Positions 11,653 through 22,740 of a stretch of 64,000 nt of DNA are shown here, piece after piece. Source of the DNA: Symsagittifera roscoffensis (taxonomy: Eukaryota > Xenacoelomorpha > Acoela > Convolutidae); the NCBI RefSeq assembly GCF_963678635.1, contig NC_087067.1:39204379-39268378 (forward strand), read 5' to 3'. The translations under genes and the position numbers were made by a program. How positions within the stretch are numbered: the first letter of the stretch is position 1; each line of letters begins with the position of its first letter. Under the pieces are notes generated by a model. That model was not told the DNA's origin. It saw only the letters and a program-made list of their open reading frames with translations, and made no database searches.

Positions 11653-11922
11653 CTATACTCTTTCTTCGATACATTTTCTTCTTCGTTTCTCCACAAATAT
11701 TTTGGAATGGGAGTCTATTAACTTTTCTGGTTCTGAGTCATTTTCAAAATTTGATTGCTGCACCAGTTTGTTTTGTCGACGTAACCGCATGTTGAAGCTC
11801 GAACTTTTTTCGCTTTCTTTCGTTCTTTCTTTTTCTGTAAAAGTTGATTTATTTTTTCTCCGCTTTGATTTTGTCTGTGATGTTGCAAATGCTATTCCGT
11901 CCTTTGATAATGCTCTGTTTGA
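11653..11922 (-). pseudogene. Charged protein remnant of the composite repeat, copy A
   Basis: The minus strand is open for about 90 codons between stops and encodes a Lys/Arg/Glu/Ser-rich protein with predicted helix. It begins near DGIAFATSQTKSKRRKNK. The paralogue on the minus strand near 37250-37320 reads DEIAFTTAQPKSERR, with substitutions that keep amino-acid character. This is better evidence for minus-strand coding than for the plus-strand 150-codon frame that overlaps it. No family recognised; a Gag-like or other structural role is possible given the zinc knuckle further upstream on the same strand. Confidence 0.4.
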
Positions 11923-12119
11923 CTATATTTTTTATAGAAATATCGCTAACTCATCAATTAAGTATCTCAGGTTTGTCGCCGCCCGTTGTTTTGGGAAATG
12001 ATGTCCGTTAGCAAAATAATGACAAAATTTGACTCTCCTCTTTCTGACTTTCAATTTTCCCTTGATGCCCTCTTTGACTCAAGGACTAATCCGTTCGACC
12101 AGTTTCCTCCTGCTGTTTC

Positions 12120-12210
12120 TTCTCGCATCGGAAATCTTGATCCAAAAATGTCCGGGTTTCCTCTTCTTCCTTCATTGTTCATTCGAAAACACGCAGCATC
12201 TAAAAATTTC
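12120..12210. repeat. Short local duplicate (with 12770-12830)
   Basis: The block with CTTCTTCCTTCATTGTTCATTCGAAAACAC resembles TGCTGCCTTGCTTGTTCATTCGAAAATACAC at 12788-12825, which suggests an internal repeat within the composite element. Only the short core is alike. Confidence 0.4.
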
Positions 12211-12414
12211 TCGAGGGGTGCGGACCTTCAAAAGTTTTCAAAATTTCGAAGAACTTCGACCAAATTGTACCGCAGAAAATATACTGAAAAAAAACAGGTC
12301 AAAAATGTGCGTTGTCCCCTCCAAAAGTAGTAAATATTAGCGCCGAAGACGCCTTCAGAAGTTGGATCTATTGGCCGCCTTAAAATAAAAAAAAATTGTC
12401 ATAATTATACCGGA

Positions 12415-12600
12415 TGTCATATAGGACCCTTGTGTTGGTGATGGGGTCGAATCCCTGTTAAGAAGATAGGCGTTTCCCCGACCCCTTCCCTAAATCTGCC
12501 CCTGGATACGAGATTTCTTATTTGTGAATCTCCCCAGTGCCTGTTCCCACTTTTTTGTTCCATTTGATAATCCTGGAGCAATATCTTCAAAAAATAACCA
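12415..12600. repeat. Interspersed repeat with a B-box-like core, copy 2
   Basis: This stretch contains GGGGTCGAATCCCTG and ends near TTGTTCCATTTGATAATC. The same layout appears at 37735-37890, and the core appears at 6795-6870. It lies inside the composite repeat. Confidence 0.6.
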
Positions 12601-13577
12601 GTGAAATTTTTCACTAGGTGACCAATTCAACTTGCACTGGTTTTTATAAATAAAAAAGTTTCACCTTATTGTTGCCGCACTTCAAAATTCGAAGTTACTG
12701 TCTCAATTTATCCGCTCCGTAAGGGAAATCTATAGTTTCCGAGTCCTGCTAAGGATATTTGATCCAAAAATAATTGTGTTTTCTCTGCTGCCTTGCTTGT
12801 TCATTCGAAAATACACAGCACAGGTCTGTGGTTCCTTAGCTGTGAAGCTCGGCAGTGTCTGCTCAAATGTGTTTTTTATTAGATAATCATTCCTAATATT
12901 TCTTTGTGCAATATTGTCATTTTTTCCACAAATTAATTGTCTATTCTTAATTTGTTCCCTTCAAAACGACCACAAAAAATTTCGATCGGTAATTGTCATT
13001 CCTTTAATTTTTTTGTTTTCTCTTTTTTTCAAAGTACTTTTGGTGTTCCTTCTGCGTAATTTCTGCAGGTTTTCGACGTTTTTTTTTTTGAGTTTTGATA
13101 ACTTGCTGTCAAAGTGAGATATGGGTTGAAAGAAAATCATCGGTCAACCTTTTGAATAGGTGCCCACTTCAACTTGCACTGTTTTTTTTTTACATTTTTG
13201 ACCCTATTGATGCTGCCGCATCTTCAAGTTCGAAGTGATGTATGTTTTTATTTTTCCCATTTGTAGCCCTGGACATCCTTTTGTTCGATTAAATTTAAAA
13301 AAAATTTAATTGGCAAAATGGCACTGTGAATTAGAAGAGTCGGAATCAACCAATAATCTTAGGTCCAAGTCTCTCAATTTGACTTAACGAATACTACACT
13401 ATTTTCTTTTGTTAAAATAATGGCGCTGTTAAGTTTTACTTTTTCTTGTTCTTTTTCTGTAAAATGAGATCGGCAATTTTTTTTCAAGCTCGTCTTGTGT
13501 GTTGTTTTAAGCTTGTTCATCTTTGCATTATTTTTTCAATTTTCCATCTTTAAAAAATTACTCTAATTTTTCTGTTA
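12601..13577. other. Non-coding part of composite repeat
   Basis: The segment aligns in patches with 37890-38540, for example around CAACTTGCACTG and CGGAATCAACCAAT. No reading frame is supported on either strand. Confidence 0.5.
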
Positions 13578-14120
13578 TTGTTCCGACTTCCGATACGAAA
13601 GTAACGGAATATTTGTGCTCGGGGTGGGTTTTTTTTTCTTCAGACAAAATTCGACTTTTTAACTAGCCATTTTTGACGGAAATTTTTTATATCATTCAAA
13701 AGGTATTGTTATCCTGAGTTTAAACTTGAAAAGATATTTCACCTGTGATCATTTTTCGTAAAATTATGAGGGTTTAAAGATTGCCATTTTGGCCATTTTG
13801 ACCAGTTTGGGACAATTAACGCTCGATATAATTCGCGCTATTAACGCGTAAGCGGAGATTTAATCCGTCTTATAAATTGTTCCAATTTAGTTGAAAGAAG
13901 CTTATTCGCCATAATTGATTTGTTACAAGGAACGAAATCTGTCTTTTTGTACTTTATATGGCGTGTGGGGGGAGGATTTTTATAAAAAATTTCAAAATTT
14001 GAAAAAAAAATTTCATTTTATTTTATTTCATTTAATTTTTTATGTTATTACTGCTGCTCCATAAACCTTAAAAGGCAGTCGGAACATTCAGGGCGTCGCC
14101 CTGATACGAGCAGTTTTGTT
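13578..14120 (+). mobile_element. Helentron/HINE-like non-autonomous element, copy 1
   Basis: The element starts near TTGTTCCGACTT and ends near GATACGAGCAGT(C/T)TTG. The 5' GTTCCGACT is the inverse complement of AGTCGGAAC located just before the 3' hairpin CAGGGCGTCGCCCTG. A short inverted repeat lying inside the 3' end, followed by a hairpin and a short tail, is the layout described for Helentron-associated elements. The paralogous site in copy B (about 38543-38550) has GTTATT followed directly by a T run with no insert. This supports insertion between T residues without a clear target duplication. There is no coding capacity. Confidence 0.65.
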
Positions 14121-14181
14121 TTTTTTGTAATTGATGTCCTTTTGCATTTGAGTTCCAATATTCAGATAAGTCAGTTTACAA

Positions 14182-14310
14182 TTGACCTTGTTCAAACATT
14201 CACATTATGTTTATTTGACCTCCCTTACTGCAATGTCTAACTCGATGATTCAATTGCCACATTTAAAGCATCTTCTCTTGCTTGACCAGTTTCCTGCTAC
14301 CGTTCCTCAA
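14182..14310 (-). pseudogene. CCHC zinc-knuckle remnant, copy A (frameshifted)
   Basis: Read on the minus strand, 14230-14270 encodes the same CFKCG start of a CCHC knuckle as the intact version at 38642-38683. It lacks one C after TGTGG, which shifts the frame and brings in a stop. CCHC knuckles of this type are found in retroelement Gag proteins and some other nucleic-acid binding proteins. HINE-like copy 2 begins immediately to the right, at 14321, and splits the element. Confidence 0.55.
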
Positions 14311-14320
14311 GTTTCCTTCA

Positions 14321-14856
14321 TTGTTCCGACTTTCGATACGAAAGTAACGGAATATTTGTGCTCGGGTGGTTTTTTTTTCTTCAGACAAATTTCGACTTTT
14401 TAACTAGCCATTTTTGACGGAATTTTAAAATATCATTTGAAAATTATTGTTGTCCTGAGCTCAAATTTGAAAAGATATTTCACCTGTAATCATTTTTTGT
14501 AAAGTTATGGGGGTTTAAAGATTGTCAATTTGGCCAATTTGGGACAATTAACGCGCGATATATTTCGCGCTATTAACGCGTAAGGGGAGAGTTAACCCGT
14601 CTTAGAAATCGTTCCAAATTGGTTAAAAGAAGCTTATTTGCCATAATTGGTTTGTTACAAGGAGCAAAATCTATCCTTTTGTATTTTGTAAGGCGTGTGG
14701 GTGGATGATTTTCATAAAAAATTTCAAATTTTAGAAAAGTTTTTTTTTCATTTTATTTTTTCTTACATTTAATTTTTTAATGTTATTACTGCTCCATAAA
14801 CCTTAAAAGGCAGTCGGAACATTCAGGGATTCGCCCTGACATGAGCAGTCTTGTTT
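14321..14856 (+). mobile_element. Helentron/HINE-like element, copy 2
   Basis: Same ends and hairpin as the copy at 13578, in the same orientation. It interrupts the composite repeat between TTCCTTCAT and TTTCTGTTTAG. The empty equivalent in copy B near 38731-38750 reads TTCCCTCAAT followed by CTCTCTTTAG. It keeps the ATACGAAAGTAACGGAATATTTGTGCTCGG-like 5' block and the TAATTAACGC-type centre. Confidence 0.65.
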
Positions 14857-15815
14857 CTGTTTAGTACTAAATTTTATTTATTTTTCTTTTTTTTTCTGTT
14901 TCTCTTCTTCTTCCATTTTAGTTCCAAAATACCTGCTGTTTATATACAAGTAAGTAATTCGCTGTGATTATATGATCCAGATATTTACCCTCCAGTAATG
15001 GCGATTCCGATCTGAGCTTCTCAGATTTTTTTTCCGCATTTTTGCGTGCAAAAGTTTAAACTTTGATTCTGGTCTATTCATCTCAATGGCGAGCTCATTT
15101 AGTTCACAATTCTATATTGCATTCAGGATTACAAGCGGTGCCTGCATCTCTGCTAGTATCATGATGATCTTCAGTTACTCTCCACTGTTTTCCTATAGCC
15201 GTTCTTCACTGATTGAATTTTTGATTATTGTTGATCATACAACTTCTCAAGACTTCGTTTTCCTCTCTATTTTACTAGTTTTTGTTTTCTCTTGTGAAGA
15301 ATTCCCTGTAGACAATGTAGGCAATATAGATAACTTGTTGCCTAGTAAGATAAAGTAGTAGTTAAAGGACTGCTCTGATCACAAATGTTTCTAAATCATC
15401 ACTGCTTGTGGTTGAAGTTATGAGGAACCACCTCAAGCTACCACATTCAACGTTTTGAGATAAAAAAAACGGAATTGATAAAAAAAACCGATTTTTTTTG
15501 AACGCGGAATTGCAATTTTGATTTTCGAAACTTTTTCAGATAATCATGATCAAACGTATATCTTATGTATATCCAAAAAACAAATTAACTTTCGTATGAC
15601 TACGATTAGTCTACTCAAAAGGACATTTTTGCTTCTCAAGAACTAATCATTTATGTTTTGATTGATTTGAAAACCAAAAAAAAGTTTCATGTTAATTGTG
15701 AACCTTTTTAAAGAATTGTAAGCTGCAAAAGAACTATTTAATTTATCCAAAGCGCAAATTCTTGATATTAATTTGATAAACAACAACTAATATACGGACA
15801 CATTGAACACAAAAC
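14857..15815. other. Spacer between inverted HINE pairs
   Basis: Composite-repeat sequence matching 38760-39120 and 39740-39830 in patches, including a shared ACAAGCGGTGCCTGCATCT block. The 90-codon plus-strand frame at 15086-15358 overlaps this block but is not preserved in copy B, so it is not supported as a gene. Confidence 0.5.
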
Positions 15816-16361
15816 AAACAAGACTGCTCGTATCAGGGTGAAGCCCTGAATGTTCCGACTGCCTTTTAAGGTTTATGGAGCAGCAGTAATAACATTAAAA
15901 AATTAAATGAAATAAAATAAAGTGTAAATTTTTTTTTCTAAAATTTGAAATTTTTCATGAAAATCATCCCCCCACAAGCCATATAAAATACAAAAACATA
16001 GATTTTGTTCCTTGTAACAAATCATTTATGGCGAATACGCTTCGTTCAACCAATTTGGAACGATGTATAAGACGGATTAAATCTCCGCTTACGCGTTAAT
16101 AGCGCGAATTATATCGCTCGTTAATTGTCCCAAATTGGTCAAAATGGCCAAAATGGCAATCTTTAAACCCTCATAACTTTACGAAAAATGATCACAGGTG
16201 AAATATCTTTTCAAATTTAAGCTCAGGACAACAGTACCTTTTGAATGATGTAAAAAAAATTCCGTCAAAAATGGCTACTTTAAAAGTCGAAATTTGTCTG
16301 AAGAAAAAAACCCACCCCGAGCACAAGTATTCCGTTACTTTCGTATCGAAAGTCGGAACAA
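15816..16361 (-). mobile_element. Helentron/HINE-like element, copy 3
   Basis: Same family as the copy at 13578 but reversed: hairpin end (CAGGGTGAAGCCCTG) on the left and TTTCGTATCGAAAGTCGGAAC on the right. No coding capacity. Confidence 0.65.
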
Positions 16362-16465
16362 AAAGACAGCACGTTTCACCAAATCAAACTAGATAGAATT
16401 GTATAGCTATAACTTGCATTTACGATTCTTTTCACTTCCATGACAAACTTACTGGCACTTTTAAA

Positions 16466-17004
16466 AACAAGACTGCTCGTATCAGGGCGAAGCCCTGAAT
16501 GTTCTGACTGCCTTTTAAAGTTTATGGAGCAGTAATAACATTTAAAAATTTAATGAAATAAAACAAAATGTAAATAAAAAATTCTAAAATTTGAAATTTT
16601 TTTATTTGAAAATCATCCCCCCACACGCCATATAAAGTATAAAAGGAGAGAATTTGCTCCTTGTAACAAACCAATTATGGAAAATAGGCTTCTTTTAACC
16701 AATTTGGAACGATTTCTAAGATGGATTAACTCTACGCTTACGCGTTAATAACGCGAAATATATCGCGCGCTAATTGTCCTAAATTGGCCAAAATGGCAAT
16801 CTTTAAACCCCCCCTTAAATTTACGAAAATTGATCACAGGTGAAATATCTTTTCAAATTTAGGCTCAAGACAACAGTAGCTTTCGAATGATATTAAAAAA
16901 TTCCGTCAAAAATGGCTAGTTAAAAAGTCGAAATTTGTCTGAAGAAAAAAAAACCCACCCCGAGCACAAATATTCCGTTACTTTCGTATCGAAAGTCGGA
17001 ACAA
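16466..17004 (-). mobile_element. Helentron/HINE-like element, copy 4
   Basis: Reversed copy, separated from copy 3 by only about 100 bp. Its hairpin CAGGGCGAAGCCCTG is intact. Together the four copies form a direct pair facing an inverted pair around a spacer of just under 1 kb. Confidence 0.65.
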
Positions 17005-17399
17005 TAGGCTTAGTTTTGATCACTGCTAATAATCAGAAAAGTTTTGAATTCAGAAAAATTGTCTTTGTGGTGAAAAATTTCCTCTAAAAAGTTTTCATGA
17101 TTGCCAATGATTTTATGAATATTCATAACACTGATATAAGTAACCCTGTTTTTCTGGCAAAAACTGGAGCAATATGGATTTTTTCTGCATACTTACAAGT
17201 TATGCGAAGCACAATTATGTCATTTTTTTCTACAAACAATGTTTGACCACGATTTTGTGTTTTCGAGCCGACCAATTCAGTTTGAATAATCCTTGTAAAG
17301 TAAATTTTTTCAATTTTCAATTTATCTGGCTGCATAATTTCAGTGTCAAATGCGTTCAATTTTTAGATTGACCTTAAACTTAGCTGGGCAAATAACAAT

Positions 17400-18420
17400 G
17401 GTTGCTCATTATGCTAGCTCTATCATACTTTACCATAGCGCTGTTCCTTGAAAAATTTTTTGAAAAAAGAACAAAAAATCAAAAAAGCAGCAGCAGGATT
17501 ATAACGATAGAAAAAGATAACAAAAAGTGCAGCAACTTTTAATTAAAAAGAAAAGGCTGAAAAACTTGGAGACGCTCCTGATGTCGACGCAATTGCTAGA
17601 TAAGCAGCATAGCGTCTGTGAGAAAAAAACTGGGACACCGTTTTTTTTTTTACAAATGAGAAAAATTTATGTTAGTTAACTTATAACAAATAAGTTTATG
17701 TAAGCAAGCCATGCTACAATCCTAGTTAACTCATCAGTGCATAGAAACATTAAATTTCACAACTTATATCTCGAGGGTCGAAATTACTTCCATTCACTTC
17801 ATAGGTCTTGTCCTTATATCTTAGATGAAATCGCAAAATGCTTAGAGGAAAATCATAGAAACAACAAAATAACTACTCGGCTCAAGTACAGATTCAAATT
17901 TTTTCTGAAGAAATGACCTGTATGACCTATATAAGTTAATAGGGTAGCGAGAAACTGTAGATCTGGTAAAATATCAGAGAAACGAGATTGAAGGGAAACT
18001 CTCAAAATACTCATTCACATAGAAAAAGTTTCACGTAGAAAAAATTATTCTTAAAATGATGTGAAAGTCTTTGGAGAAAGATGTGTCAATCTAGACAAAA
18101 ACTCAGAAAAGCAGAGTTGTCGAGAAGTTGAACTGAAAAACATTTGCATGAAAAGATTTGGGAGGTTATCAGAAATAGAAAATACAAAGTGTTTCATTTC
18201 GTTGAAACAAAAAGTGTAATTCAACAGCTCTCTCGGCTGGGCGTAAAAATTTTTTTTTCATGAAAAACGAAAGAAAAGTGTAATTGAAAAGATGTCTAAT
18301 TAAATCTTTTTTAAACGAATCTCGGAATCTCAAAAGTTTTTTCACAGTTTTCAAAAGAATGCAAAGAAAACACATGAGGCAACTTGGAAAACTTGGAAAA
18401 CAATTCAATGATTTCTTTTT
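17400..18420. repeat. Diverged tandem unit, first copy
   Basis: Several blocks repeat about 1.5 kb to the right (18930-19600) in the same order. Examples are the block ATAGCGCTGT to GATAACAAAAA and the block around AAAATATCA...TCATTCACAT...CATGAAAAG(A/G)TTTGGGA. No reading frame is conserved between the two units, so this is a diverged non-coding duplication. Confidence 0.55.
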
Positions 18421-18929
18421 TGTCTTTTGACCCGATAGTGCTTACGTATTTGATGTTAGTCAGTAGACGTGAGGTCATATCAAAAACTACTACATGCCCA
18501 AAACGAACTTTTTTTCAATATCAGTTGATTAATCGTTTCTTTTTTCCATAACTAAGATTTAAATTTTGACTAGAAGATCATGTAATGGCTTTTTAAACTG
18601 GTTGAAGAATTTGTTTAGATTAGTTCTTTTTTTTGACATTTTCTAGCTCCCATGAAAAAAAGGCTTGTTTTTGTTTGAAATATTGGGATAACAAAATGAA
18701 AGTATGCAAAGTGAACAAAGTATTTTTTATGAAAAAAAAATTCCGTTGTTACTCAATAAATCAAAATCAAAAGCAAACAATTGACCGCGTTGACATTTGG
18801 GCATTATATGTTACGACTGAAAGCCAAAGTGGATGATTTTTTAAATTTCGTTTAATTTCGTTGCGACCTACGACAAAAAATTTGTACAATTGTGCAAAGA
18901 AAAAGAATTTTTACTCTTCTCTTTTGTTT
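18421..18929. other. Non-coding stretch
   Basis: Nothing supported. Confidence 0.5.
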
Positions 18930-19620
18930 GACTGAAGTATACTATAGCGCTGTGCCTCGACAAACATTTTTTAATTTTTTTTTCTATAAGAATTGAACAA
19001 AAATGACATAAAATGCAGCATTAGGTTCATAATGATAGAAAAGATAACAAAAATTGTAGCAAGATGAAATAATTCTTAAACATAGCCAGAAAAATTGGAT
19101 TCACTCTATTATGTAAACAATTGCTGGCAAAATTTTTAGAATTTTGTTTGTAGTTTTTTACTGGAAAACCATACAATAAAATCTTACAAGTTTTTTAAAT
19201 TTCATTTATCAATTAAATTGCATTGGCTTTGAGCAAAATCGAACATGTGCAACGTTAATTAAAATTAAGCATTTCAGAAACAAGTTTAAGATTTGTCTTT
19301 AGAATGGAGTTGTAATGCAGAAAAAAATCAGGGCCGAGAGGAACAGTATATCTTGTAGAATATCATAGTAACAAGACCCAATGAAAAGTCAAAATATTCA
19401 TTTACATGATCTCATAAAACATCAAAAGAGGTGCTCATAGTCGTTCTTATAGTACCTTGTACTGTGAAATGTTTCACAGAAAGCTGTGCCATATTAGAAA
19501 ATGTTCTAAAAAGCCAGAGCTGTTCAGAAATTTTTAAAAAAAAAACATGAAAAGGTTTGGGACGCTATCAGTGTTCGCGCTCATTTTAATGACTTCATTA
19601 TGGCGCAAAGTTAAAAAGCT
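18930..19620. repeat. Diverged tandem unit, second copy
   Basis: Counterpart of 17400-18420, with internal length differences. It ends shortly before the DNA polymerase remnant. Confidence 0.55.
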
Positions 19621-19980
19621 AAAAATAGATTTCCTTAGACAAAAGGCCTTGAAATTCCTGGTTTGTCCAATTTAGGTCAGTTTTCCATCAAAAATATGTA
19701 CAGATTTTTGAGATTGTGAAGAAAGTTTGATATCATGTTAACCGGGAAATGCTTACCGGATGGAGTTGAGACGAGAGTATATAAAATATTAAAGTTACAC
19801 TAGTCAGAAAATGAGAAAGTGTGAGTGGTGGGAGCAGTTTAGAACATTCTACAGTGATGAGTCATGTCAAGTCAAATTTTCCATTTAAAAGACCTCTATC
19901 TACTGATACTTTACTTGAAAAATCAAAGAACGAATCTCTTTCTGGCAATGTACAATTCGATTAAATAAGTTATCGACAAG

Positions 19981-21125
19981 TTGAAATACAAGTTTTCCAA
20001 TTCTCCTCCAATTTTTAAAATCATTGACGTCTGCCGTAACGATATTGGAGAATACAAGAAAAACTACGCTGAAAAAAACGATTTGCTGAAAAACCCACAT
20101 CTGATTTCTAGCTTTAAATTGGAAAATGGTACATTCATCACTCCCATCGTTAAGTTTTATCTTGGACTTGGACTTCAATGTAAAAAAAATGTACACACAT
20201 TTTTTGTTAATTAGACATCTTTTGAGTACACACGTGCGAAACGCTTCATCAACTTTGATCATTCTGTTGTTGATGCTCGACGTGAAGGAGACGAGATTCC
20301 AAACTCTGGAGTCGTGGCTGAGACGATGAATCTTCCGGTTAACAGCTCGTCAATTTAATGTCTGGATCCAGACACAGAATAGCTAATTACCTCGGCGGTG
20401 AGAAGACACACAAAGTAATAAATAAAATTTTTTTCAAGCGATTGAATCTTGTGAAAAAGAGTAATATGAAGTACAACTATTGAAGTCAACATTTGAACAT
20501 AGAGAACGAATAATTGTAGATTTTTACTTCTTAAAGATGCTAAGCTGGTAGGGCTACGCCAGCTTCACTACAAAGTTTTTGAAACGTTTTGTGATGAGAA
20601 TAAATTCCTGGAACTGGAGATGGATTCGGACCGGACTCTTTGTATCGAACTTTAGCCAAAGAGATTTTGGACGATTGTATTTTACCTGCCAAGAAAAATC
20701 AATTGGAACAAATTCGTCGAAATGACTGTAGATACGATTTAATGCCAATCAAAAGAAAAATATCTTCTCATGTACATGCTGTGCTGTTCATAAAAAGCAT
20801 GATAAACAATAACCTGGACTATTCAATGAAGAGTTTTGCTGTTTTGAATTGTTGTGCCTGTGCAGCAAGACGTATTGCTGCTATGATTTTCAAATTCAAC
20901 TTTAGTAGCAAAAGTTTCAACAAAAAACTCCTGAAGATATTTTCGATGGACCAATGTCCAAATACAGACGAATTATTGACGAAGCTGTAGGCTTGAAGTC
21001 AACGAAACGCGGCTTCAAAAACTCTTACCATATAGTGGGAACATATGAACATACTACAAAAAGAACTCGGTTACTTTTACACGAAAAGGGAAGTTCTTAA
21101 AGATGGAATATATGTTCATATCTGA
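19981..21125 (+). pseudogene. Type B DNA polymerase remnant 1 (palm and thumb part)
   Basis: Plus-strand pieces in shifting frames follow the order of a viral/transposon-type family B DNA polymerase. FKLENGTFITP lies near 20115; VVDARREGDEIP and GVVAETM with NS lie at 20260-20350, where the K-x3-NS-x-YG motif is expected. STFEHRERIIVDF lies near 20490 and a motif C region around 20618-20648. KYRRIIDEAVGLKSTKRGF lies near 20955 and the TKREVLKDG region at about 21085. Motif C is broken: GAT TCG GAC is followed by a two-base shift into DSLY. Stops occur at 20356, 20650 and elsewhere. Such enzymes replicate protein-primed elements such as Polintons. This copy is certainly dead. The exonuclease part and element ends were not found. 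Confidence 0.75.
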
Positions 21126-21900
21126 AACAATTATTATAAAACCACAAACTGTAACGGCGAAAAACTAGAATTTAAATTTAATCTTCCGGTCATATCTAGA
21201 ATAAATATCATAAAACCACTTTCGGAAAACCACTTCTTATATTTGAATTTTCATCTTCAGCTTAAAACAATTAATAAAAACTCACTTTTCAAAGTTCAAT
21301 TTCTTTCGTCAGTTTTACTCAATTCTCAAGAAAATTTCAAATACATGTTTTATCTGTAAACTTATAACTAAATTTTTCATATTTCAATAAACGTTTCTAT
21401 GGTAAATATTTTTAAATTGGCGAACTCCAAAAAAATTTCTAAAGTGATTTGATATTTTTCGTCAAATAACAATTTTTAAATTGCGCACTCAGCGTTTTAA
21501 TAATCTTTTTTGTTTCAGTAGTACTTAAATTATGACAACAGCTAAAACATTTCTTCATTTTTAACTCCGAGCTTTGCCATAGAGGAATAATATAGAGCAC
21601 TTTCGTTAGAGTTTTAATGAAGATAAAATACTAAAAAGGTTATGGAAAAAATCAAACAAAAAATATTTTACGCCAGCTTCACGATATTTAGACAAAAGTT
21701 CCAATCAAACCGAAGTTTTAGAATGCAAACCACCTCAATCTAAGTCACAAATACCTTCATTTATTCCACAAAATTTAGAAGAAATGTCATCGGCTCCCCA
21801 AACATATAAACCTCAAAGAGAGAAATTACTACAAAAATCTATTCAAACTTGATTAGAATCAAACCGAAAGGCTATAAGGCTGCAACTAGACCAACACCAC
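21126..21900. other. Non-coding stretch
   Basis: No gene supported; AT-rich sequence downstream of the polymerase remnant. Confidence 0.5.
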
Positions 21901-22599
21901 TAGGAGATCCTCAAAACAAACCTGGTTAAATGACCACTCTTTTTGCCCGCGGAAAAGACTATTTAGTTTTGGATCGAACTATAAAACTAATTTCAACCTC
22001 ATTATTTTTACCATCTACAGTTCCTTTGCTATCACCGCCTTCCGCGTTACACGTGCACATGAAACACAATAACATTTGGAATGCGACATTTTAGGCATAA
22101 AAAAGTGATACATCATCATTAACAACCATCTACCACAGCGACATGATTAGACTGAAAAATTGGCATAGTCTCTCTTCGTTTCTTGTATAGAATTGATTAA
22201 GAAAGAGAGATTACGCGTCACATTTTTTTTTAAGTAATCTACAAAGAAGGGTATGCATCGACCCAATTGAATGTAAATACGAATTAGGGAGACTAAGAGA
22301 AAAAGGAATAGTGGCAGGCAGCCCTTTCCATGAAGATTCAAAAAGTATTCCCAAACGCCTTCCATCAAAAATTTTGAAACTTTTATAATTTCAATCTATT
22401 AGATGGACGCACCATCATGATGAAGCTCATTGATGGTTAAAAGATGTCCGCAAGATCCAAATAAGATACACAAGAAAAGAGTAAAAGGCCCGACAGGCGG
22501 AAAAGTCTCTACAAAAGTCAATAGCTATCGTATTATTGTATTCCTAGATTGGAAATACAATTACAAAAACCATGTTATTTAAAATATGTTATGAAAAAT

Positions 22600-22740
22600 T
22601 GTCGCAGAATACGTCTCGCCAGATTACATGAACATTGATATTATGATCCAAGAGTTGGAAAAAAGGTAATATTATCTGATTACCCGAAGAATCATGTACA
22701 TTCTAAGCAGATGAAGAGTGTGCATAATCAATAATTATTA
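22600..22740 (+). pseudogene. Conserved protein remnant of the composite repeat, copy A
   Basis: The plus strand reads VAEYVSPDYMNIDIMIQELE, then a TAA, then YYLITRR. The paralogue in copy B reads IAEYVSLD, a TAA, then VGLDIVSQELENRYYYAITR. Agreement at the protein level through synonymous changes, with stops at different places, shows that an ancestral protein was encoded here. I do not recognise the family. Reverse transcriptase was considered for the sequence upstream but the motifs are too weak. Confidence 0.45.

Noticed and set aside
11549..12001. 150-codon plus-strand open frame
   Set aside because: It is Phe/Ser/Leu-rich, lies opposite a better supported minus-strand frame, and is not preserved in the paralogous region near 37.1-37.4 kb.
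13581..14120. Reading the HINE-like elements as short MITEs with terminal inverted repeats
   Set aside because: The 9-bp inverted repeat is at the very 5' end but internal at the 3' end, before a hairpin and tail. Empty sites show insertion in a T run without an obvious target duplication.
15086..15358. 90-codon plus-strand frame starting MASSFSSQFYIAF
   Set aside because: It lies in composite-repeat sequence; the paralogue near 39040-39140 shares DNA but not a continuous frame.
22247..22400. Possible start of a reverse transcriptase (RLREKGIVAGSPF and later YRIIVFLDWKYN)
   Set aside because: The fragments resemble the region before the RT catalytic core, but no YxDD box or other RT motif follows and the paralogue near 40.3-40.5 kb does not preserve them.
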